From an uncultured Clostridium sp. (GTDB lineage Bacteria > Bacillota > Clostridia > TANB77 > CAG-508), in NCBI GenBank assembly GCA_900553755.1, contig USEX01000005.1, positions 1-62,383 of the forward strand: 62,383 nucleotides of DNA. Reading direction: 5' to 3'. Both the position numbers and the translations under genes were made by a program. Below the pieces are notes generated by a model, which was not told the DNA's origin, did no database searches, and worked only from the letters and a program-made list of their open reading frames with translations. Shown here piece by piece: positions 1-7,791 of the stretch (position 1 is the first letter of the stretch; the number at the start of each line of letters is the position of its first letter).

Positions 1-79
1 AAAATTTAGTGCTAATAAATAAAAAATTTTAAGACATTTTCAAAAATGATTGACAGGTCTATTTTTTATATATTATTTG

Positions 80-88
80 TGATATAAT
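80..88 (+). promoter_or_regulatory. Probable extended -10 promoter of the pseudouridine synthase gene
   Basis: TGA followed by TATAAT (83-88) forms an extended -10 element about 30 bases before the start codon. A TTGACA lies at 50-55 but is too far upstream (27-base spacer) to be its -35 box. The gene has a TAGGAG ribosome binding site just before the ATG at 118. Confidence 0.45.
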
Positions 89-117
89 ACCTTTATTATT
101 TTGTAATAGGAGCATTT

Positions 118-1014
118 ATGATATTAGAATACACAAAAATTAATAAAGATAACTACATATATTTAAGACAGGTTTTAAAAGAAAAATTTCATTTATCTGC
201 TAGGCTTATATTAAAATTAAAAAAAGAACAAAAAATTTTAGTTAATGGTGAGCTTACTTATTTAGATAGAATATTAAATTTAAATGATAAGATAACCATA
301 TTAATAGATTTTATAGAAGACAATTCCAATATTTTAGCAGCTGAAATGGAATTGAATATTTTATATGAAGATGAAGGACTTTTAATATTGGATAAACCTG
401 CTGGAATACCAGTTCATCCTTCTATGCAGCATTATTCAGATAGCCTTTCAAATGGAGTGAAATTTTATTTTGATAAAATCAAATTATACAAAAAAATTCG
501 TCCTGTAAATAGACTGGATAGAGATACATCAGGAATTGTTATTTTCGCTAAAAATGAATATATTCATAATATTTTATCGCAACAAATGCAACATGGAATT
601 TTAAAGAAAAAATATATTGCAATTTGTGAAGGTATTTTTGATTTAAAAGAAGGTATTATAGATTTTCCTATTACTAGAAAAGAAAATAGTATTATTGAAA
701 GATGTGTTAACCCTTTAGGTGATTCTGCCATCACAAATTATAAAGTAATACAAGAGTTAAATAGTCCTACTAGTCTATCTGTTTTAGATATAAATTTAAT
801 AACTGGCAGAACCCATCAAATTCGTGTTCATACTAGTTATCTTGGTCATCCTATTATTGGTGATAGTTTGTATGGAAATGCTTCACCATTCATATCAAGG
901 CAAGCTCTGCATGCTTATAAAATAGAATTTTTAAATCCGATCACAAATAAAAAAATGGTAATTAACTCAGAATTACCAAATGATATGAAACAAATATTAA
1001 ATTATAAAAGGTAA
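118..1014 (+). CDS. RluA-family pseudouridine synthase
   Basis: This protein isomerises uridine to pseudouridine in rRNA or tRNA. An S4-like RNA-binding segment occupies about residues 14-60. The catalytic core follows, with the family motif RLDRDTSG at 132-139; Asp134 is the expected catalytic aspartate. The residue before this motif is Asn rather than the usual His. LITGRTHQIRVH and LGHPIIGD near the C-terminus are typical of the RluA/RluD group. At 298 residues it has normal length. The start is supported by TAGGAG five to six bases upstream. Which uridine it modifies cannot be read from the sequence. Its stop codon overlaps the 3' end of the convergent RNase P RNA gene. Confidence 0.9.
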   Translation: MILEYTKINKDNYIYLRQVLKEKFHLSARLILKLKKEQKILVNGELTYLDRILNLNDKITILIDFIEDNSNILAAEMELNILYEDEGLLILDKPAGIPVHPSMQHYSDSLSNGVKFYFDKIKLYKKIRPVNRLDRDTSGIVIFAKNEYIHNILSQQMQHGILKKKYIAICEGIFDLKEGIIDFPITRKENSIIERCVNPLGDSAITNYKVIQELNSPTSLSVLDINLITGRTHQIRVHTSYLGHPIIGDSLYGNASPFISRQALHAYKIEFLNPITNKKMVINSELPNDMKQILNYKR

Positions 1015-1348
1015 GCCTATAAGCCGGGTTCTGTCGTGAGTGATCATTTATCTAGTACATATATTGCTATATGCCTCAAGCCACCAAATTAAGAAGATGA
1101 CGAGCAGTCTTTGCCTTCTTGTCTCGGTGTTGCTCCAGATGGGGTTTACACTGACCCTTTGTGTCTCCACAAAAGCGGTGAGCTCTTACCTCGCCTTTTC
1201 ATCCTTACCACATGGGCGGTTATTTTCTGTTGCACTTTCCTTAAGGTTTCCCTCACTGGACGTTATCCAGCATCATTGCTCTATGGAGCCCGGACTTTCC
1301 TCGTACGCCGCCTTTCGACCATGCTATACGCGATCACTTAACTTACCC
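1010..1348 (-). ncRNA. rnpB: RNase P RNA (class A)
   Basis: This is the catalytic RNA that trims tRNA 5' leaders. On the minus strand the RNA contains the near-universal P4 strands GAAAGTCCGGGCTC (near the 5' end) and ACAGAACCCGGCTTA (near the 3' end), and also GGTAAGAGCTCACCG and GGGAAACC. The two ends pair as GGGTAAG with CTTACC (helix P1), which sets both boundaries to within a few bases. The domain order matches class A, the common bacterial form, rather than the Bacillus class B. Open reading frames seen on the plus strand here are accidental. Confidence 0.95.
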
Positions 1349-1354
1349 AATAAT

Positions 1355-1383
1355 ATTTTACATTATATAATTTAGTTTGTCAA
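1355..1383 (-). promoter_or_regulatory. rnpB promoter, TTGACA-17-TAAAAT
   Basis: A consensus -35 box (TTGACA, 1378-1383) and a near-consensus -10 box (TAAAAT, 1355-1360) are separated by 17 bases on the minus strand. The expected transcription start at about 1348 coincides with the predicted 5' end of the RNase P RNA, so little 5' processing would be needed. Confidence 0.8.
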
Positions 1384-1409
1384 ATTATATTTATATTTCA
1401 AATTCGGTG

Positions 1410-1418
1410 TGTTATAAT
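1410..1418 (+). promoter_or_regulatory. Extended -10 promoter of the HD-domain gene
   Basis: TGT followed by TATAAT (1413-1418) is an extended -10 element on the plus strand. There is no convincing -35 box. The element is divergent from the rnpB promoter, with about 27 bases between the two -10/-35 edges, and lies 38 bases before the ATG at 1456. Confidence 0.45.
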
Positions 1419-1455
1419 GTAATTGTAAAACATATTAATAACTTAAGAGGTAAAA

Positions 1456-2010
1456 ATGATTAAATATACTATAAACACTCAAGATAATATAGAGTACATA
1501 AATATAATTTTGGATATTTTTAAAAATCCAACTGTTAAAAAAATGGCTAATTTCAGGCAACATTACAACTCAAGCTGTTTACAACATTGTTTAGAAGTTT
1601 CTTATATATCATATAAAATCTGTAAAAAATTAAAACTTGATTGCGTTTCGGCTGCAAGGGCTGGTCTTTTGCATGACTTATTTTTGTATGATTGGCGTAA
1701 TTCAAGAAAAGAGTTGAATTTAAGCTCTTATCATGCTTTTATTCATCCTAAAATAGCCTTAGAAAATTCTTCAAAACTATTTGACTTAAATGAAAAGGAA
1801 AAAGATATTATAGTAAAACACATGTGGCCAGTTACCTTTTTTGCTTTTCCAAAACATATTGAAACTTTTATAATTACACTAGTTGATAAATATAGCGCAT
1901 TGAAGTCTGCTAAAGATTATTATAACTCAAAGATTAAAGAAACTAGAATTTACGCTAAAATAAGTTTATTACTTGCAATTCTCCCTTGTTTTTTATATGT
2001 TCTAATATAA
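1456..2010 (+). CDS. HD-domain phosphohydrolase-like protein
   Basis: The HD superfamily consists of metal-dependent phosphohydrolases acting on nucleotides or related substrates. The metal-binding pattern is visible: His44 in LQHCLEV, the His-Asp pair at 73-74 in GLLHDL, and later histidines in YHAFIHP and IVKHMWP. The substrate is not determinable. The protein is 184 residues long, with AAGAGG as ribosome binding site. The last 56 bases overlap the end of the convergent DUF4363 gene on the other strand. Confidence 0.75.
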   Translation: MIKYTINTQDNIEYINIILDIFKNPTVKKMANFRQHYNSSCLQHCLEVSYISYKICKKLKLDCVSAARAGLLHDLFLYDWRNSRKELNLSSYHAFIHPKIALENSSKLFDLNEKEKDIIVKHMWPVTFFAFPKHIETFIITLVDKYSALKSAKDYYNSKIKETRIYAKISLLLAILPCFLYVLI

Positions 2011-2353
2011 AACTGCATTTTCTTATTTCAGGAATTGCCTCATCATATAATCCTAGTTTTATATATTCATTTATCTCAACGATGGATGTATCAACTTTTT
2101 CTATTTCATCATGTTCAATATAAAAAGCTAATTTTTTGCTAAAATTGCTCCATTCTTCTCTTAATGCATCCATCTTTTCTATTATTTGATTATTTTCTTT
2201 TCCCTCTTCTAAGCTAGCATTTGCCATATCGCAAATTTCTTCAAGCTTCATATTTATCTCAGAAACACAGTTTTTTGTATATTTATCTGTTGTTATATTT
2301 ACAACTACCACTACAACTATTATAACTGCAACTATAATCATTTCTTTTTGCAT
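1955..2353 (-). CDS. DUF4363-like small membrane-anchored protein
   Basis: One N-terminal membrane segment, very rich in Ile and Val (about residues 5-20), is followed by a helical, charged domain of about 110 residues that should lie outside the membrane. It resembles the DUF4363 family, which is regularly found next to DUF421 genes, as here. I chose the ATG at 2353 because AAGGAAGG lies before it; the frame is also open further upstream. This start lies 16 bases inside the end of the DUF421 gene, so the two are probably translationally coupled. Function unknown. Confidence 0.7.
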   Translation of the reverse strand: MQKEMIIVAVIIVVVVVVNITTDKYTKNCVSEINMKLEEICDMANASLEEGKENNQIIEKMDALREEWSNFSKKLAFYIEHDEIEKVDTSIVEINEYIKLGLYDEAIPEIRKCSFILEHIKNKGELQVINLF

Positions 2354-3048
2354 ACGTATTTCCTTCCTTTCTTCTTCAAATCTTCTCGTTTCTGGCAAAA
2401 CATTTTTCCCTTTGCATTTATTGTTACTATTAGTGCTTCCTCTGGCATCATTTGAAATTTATTTGTTTGTGCTTTTAGCCATTCATAGCTTTTCCCAATT
2501 TTTTGAAGATTATCTTCCAATACCTTTCCATCAATAACCAAATCGTATGATAGGCCTTCATAATCTGGCATGATGTTTAGATCTTCTGGTGTTACTGTTC
2601 TTTTGTTTGGTTTCTGAATTACAGATATATCCCCACTTGTTTCTAGAATTGCATATTCTACATCTCCAATATCCATTATATTATTACTTCTTAATTTCTC
2701 CTCTAGTTCATTTAGGGTAAATCTCTCTTTTTTTAATATTTTCTCATCAATTCTTCCTTGATATATTAATATACTAGGTTTACCACACATTAGCTCTCTT
2801 ATTTTTATGCTTTCCATATTTGCAAAAGATATGATTAAATGCATCAATAATAATCCTAGAATCGGAATAATACCATTTGATATTGGTATGCCCACTTCAG
2901 TCATAGGAATTGAAGCCAATTCTGATATCATAATAGATATGGCAAGCTCAAATGGTTGAAGCTGGCCTATTTCCCTCTTTCCCATTAACCTCATTACTAT
3001 TAAAACTACTATATATAATATAATTGAACGAAAAAATATAATTAGCAT
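2338..3048 (-). CDS. DUF421 (YetF/YcaP-like) membrane protein
   Basis: Three N-terminal membrane segments (about residues 3-22, 36-53 and 58-78) and the motifs MRLMGKREIGQLQPFELAI and GKPSILIYQGRI identify the DUF421 family. The soluble C-terminal half is the usual YetF-type cytoplasmic domain. In Bacillus, family members affect spore properties. That link is suggestive here because spore genes lie nearby, but it is only inference. The product is 236 residues and of normal length. It is followed by the overlapping DUF4363 gene. Confidence 0.8.
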   Translation of the reverse strand: MLIIFFRSIILYIVVLIVMRLMGKREIGQLQPFELAISIMISELASIPMTEVGIPISNGIIPILGLLLMHLIISFANMESIKIRELMCGKPSILIYQGRIDEKILKKERFTLNELEEKLRSNNIMDIGDVEYAILETSGDISVIQKPNKRTVTPEDLNIMPDYEGLSYDLVIDGKVLEDNLQKIGKSYEWLKAQTNKFQMMPEEALIVTINAKGKMFCQKREDLKKKGRKYVCKKK

Positions 3049-3213
3049 AAAACTATCTTCCCTTTATTTCTATTTTTCTTTTATTTTTAGTTTTTTTCGT
3101 TTAATTATTCATTATTTTATATACATGTATAATAATAAAAAAAGTGTAAATAATACTTTTATAGATATTAAAAAGTTTATGTACTTTCTCTAATTTTTAA
3201 TAGGAGGTTCCAT

Positions 3214-3591
3214 ATGAGTAGTAACGTTGAAGTCCAAAGTACTACAGATAATACCAGTACATTTGGTCAAATATTATGGAGATTGCTTACATCAGCCGTA
3301 ATTTTAGCCATCACAGCTTTCTTTACACCTGGTTTTTCAATAAATAATATTTGGTCATTAATAATCGCTGCAATTGTTTTAACTGTAATTGATTTTTTAA
3401 TTACTAAATTTACAGGATTACATGCTAGCGCATTTGGTAAAGGATTTGTAGGATTTGTTTTAGCTGCCATTGTATTATATATAACACAATATTTTGTTGC
3501 TGGTTATGCTATTTCATGGATAGCTGCAATAATAGGTGCTTTAATATATGGTGCAGTTGACTATTTTATCCCTGGTAATAACTCTTTATAA
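3214..3591 (+). CDS. Small four-helix membrane protein (YvlD/phage-holin-4-like)
   Basis: The protein has 125 residues with four hydrophobic segments separated by short loops. The two halves resemble each other: TPGFSINNIW and VAGYAISWI each precede an Ile/Ala-rich helix. This pattern fits the YvlD or holin_4_2 group of small membrane proteins, which are usually chromosomal and not phage genes. Function unknown. A strong AGGAGG lies seven bases before the ATG. The gene stands alone between convergent and divergent neighbours and ends at a bidirectional terminator. Confidence 0.75.
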   Translation: MSSNVEVQSTTDNTSTFGQILWRLLTSAVILAITAFFTPGFSINNIWSLIIAAIVLTVIDFLITKFTGLHASAFGKGFVGFVLAAIVLYITQYFVAGYAISWIAAIIGALIYGAVDYFIPGNNSL

Positions 3592-3594
3592 AAA

Positions 3595-3617
3595 AGAAGG
3601 CTCATTTAGAGTCTTCT
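3595..3617. terminator. Bidirectional terminator between the membrane-protein gene and glmU
   Basis: AGAAGGCTC pairs with GAGTCTTCT (one G-U pair) around the five-base loop ATTTA. T-rich sequence follows on both strands. The glmU stop codon at 3616-3618 overlaps the stem. Confidence 0.75.
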
Positions 3618-4875
3618 AATTTCTTTTATTCCATTCTTCTTTTACTATTTGTCTCTGTCGAGCTATAGCTAATGCATCTGCTGGAACATCATCCGTTATT
3701 GTTGAACCTGCTGCTACTAATACATTGTCTCCAATTTTTACTGGTGCAACAAGGTTTACATTTGAACCTATAAAACAATCATTTCCAATTTTTGTTTTAT
3801 TCTTATTTACTCCATCATAGTTGCATGTTATTGTTCCACAACCTATGTTTACTTTCTTTCCTATCTCACAATCTCCCATATATGATAAATGTGGAACTTT
3901 AGAGCCTTCATTAATTACTGCTTTCTTTATTTCTACAAAGCTTCCAACTTTTACTTTATTTGCTAGCACGCAATTTTCTCTTATGTAAGCATTTGGTCCT
4001 ATATCGCAATCCTCTCCTATTTTAACTCCAGATTTTATTGTAGTATTAGGCCTAATAATTGTATCCATACCTATTTTTACATCATCATAAATATATGTAC
4101 TATTTATATCTTCTATGGTAACTCCATTTTGCATATGCATTGTGTTTATTCTAATACGTAATATCTTATTTAATATTTCCAACTGAATTTTATTATTTGC
4201 TGGTAGAACTTCAGTATTATCTTCTAATAATAAAGCCCCAATTTTCAATCCTTGTACTGCCATCATTTCAATTATATCTGTAATATAATACAATCCTATT
4301 TTATTTTTTTGTAATCTATCTATTACATTTAATAGCTCTTTTATATTATAAACATAAACACCAGCATTTACTTCAAATATGCTCTTTTGTTTTTCATCTA
4401 AATCAGATTCTTCTACAATTTTCTTAATATTATTGACATCTCTAATTACTCTTCCATATCCAATTGGATTATTAGAAATAGCCGATAAAATAGTTCCTGC
4501 ATTTTCTTCTTTTTCTGCTTTTTTTACCAATTTTTTTATTGTTTCTGATTTTATCAATGGTATGTTTCCATTTAATATTATTACATTTCCTTCTTTAGCT
4601 TTTAAGTAATCCACACTTTTTAATATTGCATAACCAGTTCCAAAAACTTCATCTTGATATATGTATTTTACACTATTTTGTAAAATTTGTTCAATTTCTT
4701 GTTTAGTATCTTTTCCAACGATTACTGCAATATCTTCAATTCCTGCTTTTCTTGTAGATTCAACTACTCTTTTTATAACTTCTTTTCCATAAATACTTTG
4801 AGCAAATTGCGTTTTCTTAGATACCATCTGGGAATCATTTTTCCCTGCCATTATTAATGCAGTTATATTTTTCAT
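3616..4875 (-). CDS. glmU: GlmU-like protein with intact acetyltransferase but degenerate uridyltransferase domain
   Basis: GlmU normally acetylates glucosamine-1-phosphate and then couples the product to UTP, giving UDP-GlcNAc. The C-terminal left-handed beta-helix is well kept: VGSFVEIKK, PHLSYMGD with the catalytic His329, NIGCGTITCNYDGVNK and GSNVNLVAP. The N-terminal nucleotidyltransferase is not. The usual GxGTRM...PK loop reads AGKNDSQMVSKKTQ (10-23), so the catalytic Arg and Lys are gone. The metal-binding Asp of the GD(V/I)PL motif is Asn104. The fold residues GYGR, EVNAG and YYITDI remain. At 419 residues it is somewhat short. It follows the UAP1-type gene by 15 bases in the same transcript. 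I infer that it acts only as the acetyltransferase. Confidence 0.9.
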   Translation of the reverse strand: MKNITALIMAGKNDSQMVSKKTQFAQSIYGKEVIKRVVESTRKAGIEDIAVIVGKDTKQEIEQILQNSVKYIYQDEVFGTGYAILKSVDYLKAKEGNVIILNGNIPLIKSETIKKLVKKAEKEENAGTILSAISNNPIGYGRVIRDVNNIKKIVEESDLDEKQKSIFEVNAGVYVYNIKELLNVIDRLQKNKIGLYYITDIIEMMAVQGLKIGALLLEDNTEVLPANNKIQLEILNKILRIRINTMHMQNGVTIEDINSTYIYDDVKIGMDTIIRPNTTIKSGVKIGEDCDIGPNAYIRENCVLANKVKVGSFVEIKKAVINEGSKVPHLSYMGDCEIGKKVNIGCGTITCNYDGVNKNKTKIGNDCFIGSNVNLVAPVKIGDNVLVAAGSTITDDVPADALAIARQRQIVKEEWNKRN

Positions 4876-4890
4876 AATTATTTACCTCCA

Positions 4891-6138
4891 TTAATCATTC
4901 ATGTGATAATCATTATATAATTTTACAGCTGTTTCAGGGCTATCATTTCCCTCTTTATTTTTTACTGGAGCAAAGTCCTCTTCCCTCTTTCCTCTTAGAA
5001 CAGAAATACTGTCAAAGTAATTAAATGCATCAAATATAAATGCTTCAAATTTATAAGCATTAGGCTCAGTTACTTCAATAAAATTATTGTTTTCATCCAT
5101 GTATCCTGTTTTTTTATTTGCCACATGATACTCTAAATCTTGCATTGAAACTTTTTCTATTGCATCTAATGTAAATAAATTACACATTATATGTGCTTCC
5201 CCATATAGTAATTCTCCATTTTCATCTCTTAGTTGCGCCATCTCTTGAGGTAATTCACTATATTCTATTACAGCAGGAACTCCGTTTGCTTTACAAAACG
5301 CACCTACTTTTTCTGTTGGATCTTTTTTTGCTATTGATTTAGAAGCTGTTTCATTTCCTTGCACTATGGTTAAACCTACCAAAACTGGATCCACCATATT
5401 TAGTAATGCATTATCTACTGCACCTATAAAAATCCACTTTATACCTCTTTTTCTCATATCGTCTAATATTCCATTTTTTCTCATTGCCTTGTATATGCTT
5501 CCATTACCATCAGAGGCTAATTTTATAGAATAATCTTTATCTATTACCAATTTTCCATTTTCTAATATTAATGGTAAATTTCCCTGTTCAAAGAATTTTA
5601 TATAATTTTTATCATAACCAAAATAATTATTATCTTCAAAGAATTTTATGGTTTCATCGTTGTTTTCCGTACTTGTCATTATGTACCAAGGTAAAATAAC
5701 ATTATACTTTTGATTTGCTTTTATTAGGCCTTCTGCTAGTATTTGGAAAAGATATTTAGGATGTGGCTTTACATTAAGTAAAAAGCTGCCCTTTGGTCCT
5801 TTATGCCCTAATCTAGTTCCTTGCCCACCTGCCATAGTAACTACAGCATATTGATTATTTTTTATTATTTTTTCTCCCTCTGACTTGTATAAATTCAACT
5901 CTTCCTCTGATAATTTGTTTTTATCTATATATTTGATGTGTTCTATTTTTTTCTCTAGAATTTCTGGTTTCTGAGTTGCTTTATGATATAAGTTATTTAA
6001 CTGTTCAAAATCTATTGATAATACTTGATTTACTAATTTTTCTTGTTTTTCTTTATTCAATACTTTTATTAATTTAGCTACTTGTAGTTGATTATTTTTC
6101 TCTAATATGTTTATTGCTTGTTCTAATTTATTCTGCAT
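4891..6138 (-). CDS. UAP1-type UDP-N-acetylhexosamine pyrophosphorylase (UDPGP family)
   Basis: This enzyme family couples UTP with GlcNAc-1-phosphate or a related sugar phosphate to give the UDP-sugar. The nucleotide-binding signature MAGGQGTRLGHKGPKG lies at about residues 102-117. Further motifs closely resemble eukaryotic UAP1: PWYIMTS, FFEQGNLP, ASDGNGSIYKA, VDNALL, DPTEKVGAFCK and PNAYKFEAFIFD. The start at 6138 has AGGAGG about ten bases upstream; the frame stays open above it. The product is 415 residues. The gene precedes the GlmU-like gene, which has lost its own pyrophosphorylase residues, so this protein probably supplies that step. UDP-glucose as product is possible but fits less well. 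Confidence 0.88.
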   Translation of the reverse strand: MQNKLEQAINILEKNNQLQVAKLIKVLNKEKQEKLVNQVLSIDFEQLNNLYHKATQKPEILEKKIEHIKYIDKNKLSEEELNLYKSEGEKIIKNNQYAVVTMAGGQGTRLGHKGPKGSFLLNVKPHPKYLFQILAEGLIKANQKYNVILPWYIMTSTENNDETIKFFEDNNYFGYDKNYIKFFEQGNLPLILENGKLVIDKDYSIKLASDGNGSIYKAMRKNGILDDMRKRGIKWIFIGAVDNALLNMVDPVLVGLTIVQGNETASKSIAKKDPTEKVGAFCKANGVPAVIEYSELPQEMAQLRDENGELLYGEAHIMCNLFTLDAIEKVSMQDLEYHVANKKTGYMDENNNFIEVTEPNAYKFEAFIFDAFNYFDSISVLRGKREEDFAPVKNKEGNDSPETAVKLYNDYHMND

Positions 6139-6250
6139 TGGTATCTGCCTCCTAATGTATTTATTACTGTATAATATTAATTTTAACTTAATATGTGTAT
6201 ATATTATCATATTCATATTTCCTTATCAAGATATCCGTTTACATAAAAGT

Positions 6251-6278
6251 AGCCCCTATAGAATTTCTATAAGGGGCT
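6251..6278 (-). terminator. Terminator of the PhoH-like gene
   Basis: AGCCCCT plus ATAGAA pairs with TTCTAT plus AAGGGGCT, giving about 12 base pairs with one bulge. It lies nine bases after the PhoH-like stop codon, and the minus strand continues with CTTTTAT. It separates this gene from the UAP1-type gene downstream. Confidence 0.65.
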
Positions 6279-6286
6279 TTAAAAGG

Positions 6287-7648
6287 TTACAAGATTTTCA
6301 ATGCCTCGTCGGCAAGTTTGCCTCTAACAGATTTACTCAGAGTAATCTGCCAACTCAGTTTACTGTCTTTCATTTTTTCGAATAAGTACACTAAGCCATT
6401 ATAACGAGTATTTAATTCCGGATTGTTGATCTGTTCTGGATCTCCTAAGAATATAAATTTCGACCCTTTTGCAGCTCTAGTTACGATATCTTTGATATCA
6501 CTGGGCTTGATATTCTGAGTTTCATCAATGATGAAACACGTATCAGGAATCGTACGTCCTCTTAAAAAACCAATTGGCTGAATTTCCATAAATCGGTCTT
6601 TAAAAAGATATTCAGCATTACTCTGCAACTCCGAATTGTTGAATCCCGGATTTTTCAACCGGAAAATTGCTTTAAGGTTATCCATAATTCCACCAAGATA
6701 TGGACCCACCTTATCTTCTACTTCTCCTGGCAGAGCTCCTATTTTTTCATTGCTTACAGTTACTGTAGGAGCAGCAACCAAAATCTGGTCATACGTTACA
6801 TCACTAGCATTCGAATAGACTTTTAATTTTTCTAATGCCATTGCTAGCGAACAGAATGTCTTGCCAGTACCAGCTGCACCTTTAACTATAACCAAAGGAG
6901 CTTCTTCTGGCGGAGCCAATAAGCATTCCCAGAGCATTCTCTGTTCCATATTCAATGCTTTGAATCCAATAGGCAAGTTATTTGAATACTTTAAGGGTAC
7001 AAGTACACCATTGGTATAGCGTGCAAGTGCAGGACTGCCTTCTGTCTGAAGATTAACAAACATATTTTCATACCAGTCAATCTTCTCATACTTGTCGATT
7101 TCTGTAATCGACAACTTTCCTTCATTGAACAGCTTCACTGTACTTAGCTGAGATGTATAAGCTGTAATAAATCCTTTATACTGCTCTTTCAGGGGAGGAA
7201 ACAATCCATTTTTAAATGGTTGTGCTTCCAATCCTATTTTCTCAGCTCCAATTTGAATAATTGGATTCTGAGAAATCAGAATTATTGGCGTATCTGGATA
7301 CTTAGCCTCCAAATCCAAACAGACCTGATAGCATCTTTTGTCCAAATTAGATAGATTTTGAAGATTCTCAATCTTCTTATCTATCTGCCGCTTATTGTCT
7401 ACAACTTTTAGTATGCTACCGTTTTCCTGAACATACCCATCTATAGACAATAATTTTGTTTTTGGAATTGATTTTATATATTCCATAAAATCAATTGCCA
7501 TTTTTTGCTTCTCCAGCAGCCCTCTGTAAGTATAAACATACTCAAGAACAGCCATAGGGACAACAATTATATTGTCATCTCCGAATTGCATCGTTGGCAT
7601 CTTTGAACTGAGAATGATGCCTTTCCGAAGAACATAGATCTTCTTCAT
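6287..7648 (-). CDS. PhoH-family ATPase with degenerate N-terminal PIN domain
   Basis: The C-terminal half is a PhoH-type P-loop ATPase, a group linked to RNA metabolism. It has Walker A GAAGTGKT (257-264), Walker B FIIDETQN, FLRGRTIPD, and FLGDPEQI. The N-terminal half has the length and layout of the PIN nuclease domain of YlaK-type proteins. However, the first Asp (VLDTN in relatives) is Arg in VLRKG (7-10), and the late Asp is Asn in ISQNP. It probably does not cleave RNA. Codon use is visibly less A+T-biased than in the neighbours, suggesting transfer. I prefer the ATG at 7648; a GTG five codons upstream is the alternative. The gene has its own promoter and structured leader. Confidence 0.82.
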   Translation of the reverse strand: MKKIYVLRKGIILSSKMPTMQFGDDNIIVVPMAVLEYVYTYRGLLEKQKMAIDFMEYIKSIPKTKLLSIDGYVQENGSILKVVDNKRQIDKKIENLQNLSNLDKRCYQVCLDLEAKYPDTPIILISQNPIIQIGAEKIGLEAQPFKNGLFPPLKEQYKGFITAYTSQLSTVKLFNEGKLSITEIDKYEKIDWYENMFVNLQTEGSPALARYTNGVLVPLKYSNNLPIGFKALNMEQRMLWECLLAPPEEAPLVIVKGAAGTGKTFCSLAMALEKLKVYSNASDVTYDQILVAAPTVTVSNEKIGALPGEVEDKVGPYLGGIMDNLKAIFRLKNPGFNNSELQSNAEYLFKDRFMEIQPIGFLRGRTIPDTCFIIDETQNIKPSDIKDIVTRAAKGSKFIFLGDPEQINNPELNTRYNGLVYLFEKMKDSKLSWQITLSKSVRGKLADEALKIL

Positions 7649-7676
7649 GTGTGTCTCTTCCACCTTTCATTTTTTT

Positions 7677-7720
7677 ACCCAAATATATATATTTGGGTAT
7701 GACTAATATTAGTTATACCC
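7677..7720 (-). promoter_or_regulatory. Two overlapping inverted repeats in the PhoH-like leader
   Basis: A perfect 22-base palindrome (7677-7698, arms ACCCAAATATA and TATATTTGGGT) shares its GGGT/ACCC arm with a second repeat. The second (7695-7720, arms GGGTATGACTAAT and ATTAGTTATACCC) has 13 base pairs including one G-U. The second repeat begins right after the -10 box. The two hairpins cannot form together in the RNA. It may be a repressor operator or an alternating leader structure; neither side ends in a T-run like a terminator. Confidence 0.55.
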
Positions 7721-7722
7721 GC

Positions 7723-7751
7723 ATTATACCATCATTTTCATTGATTTTCAA
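7723..7751 (-). promoter_or_regulatory. Promoter of the PhoH-like gene, TTGAAA-17-TATAAT
   Basis: The -35 box TTGAAA (7746-7751) and -10 box TATAAT (7723-7728) are 17 bases apart, with TGG making it an extended -10. Transcription should begin at about 7716, at the edge of the palindromic repeat described separately. Confidence 0.75.
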
Positions 7752-7791
7752 CTATAACGTATTGTTTTGTTGCAAAAATATTACAATTACG

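Noticed and set aside
1040..1375. Plus-strand reading frames of 76 and 111 codons
   Set aside because: They lie entirely on the complement of the RNase P RNA, whose conserved P4 and P1 sequences explain the region; no ribosome binding site precedes them.
7677..7698. The 22-base palindrome as a terminator
   Set aside because: On the minus strand it is followed by an A-run, and on the plus strand by mixed sequence, so it lacks the T-tract needed for intrinsic termination.
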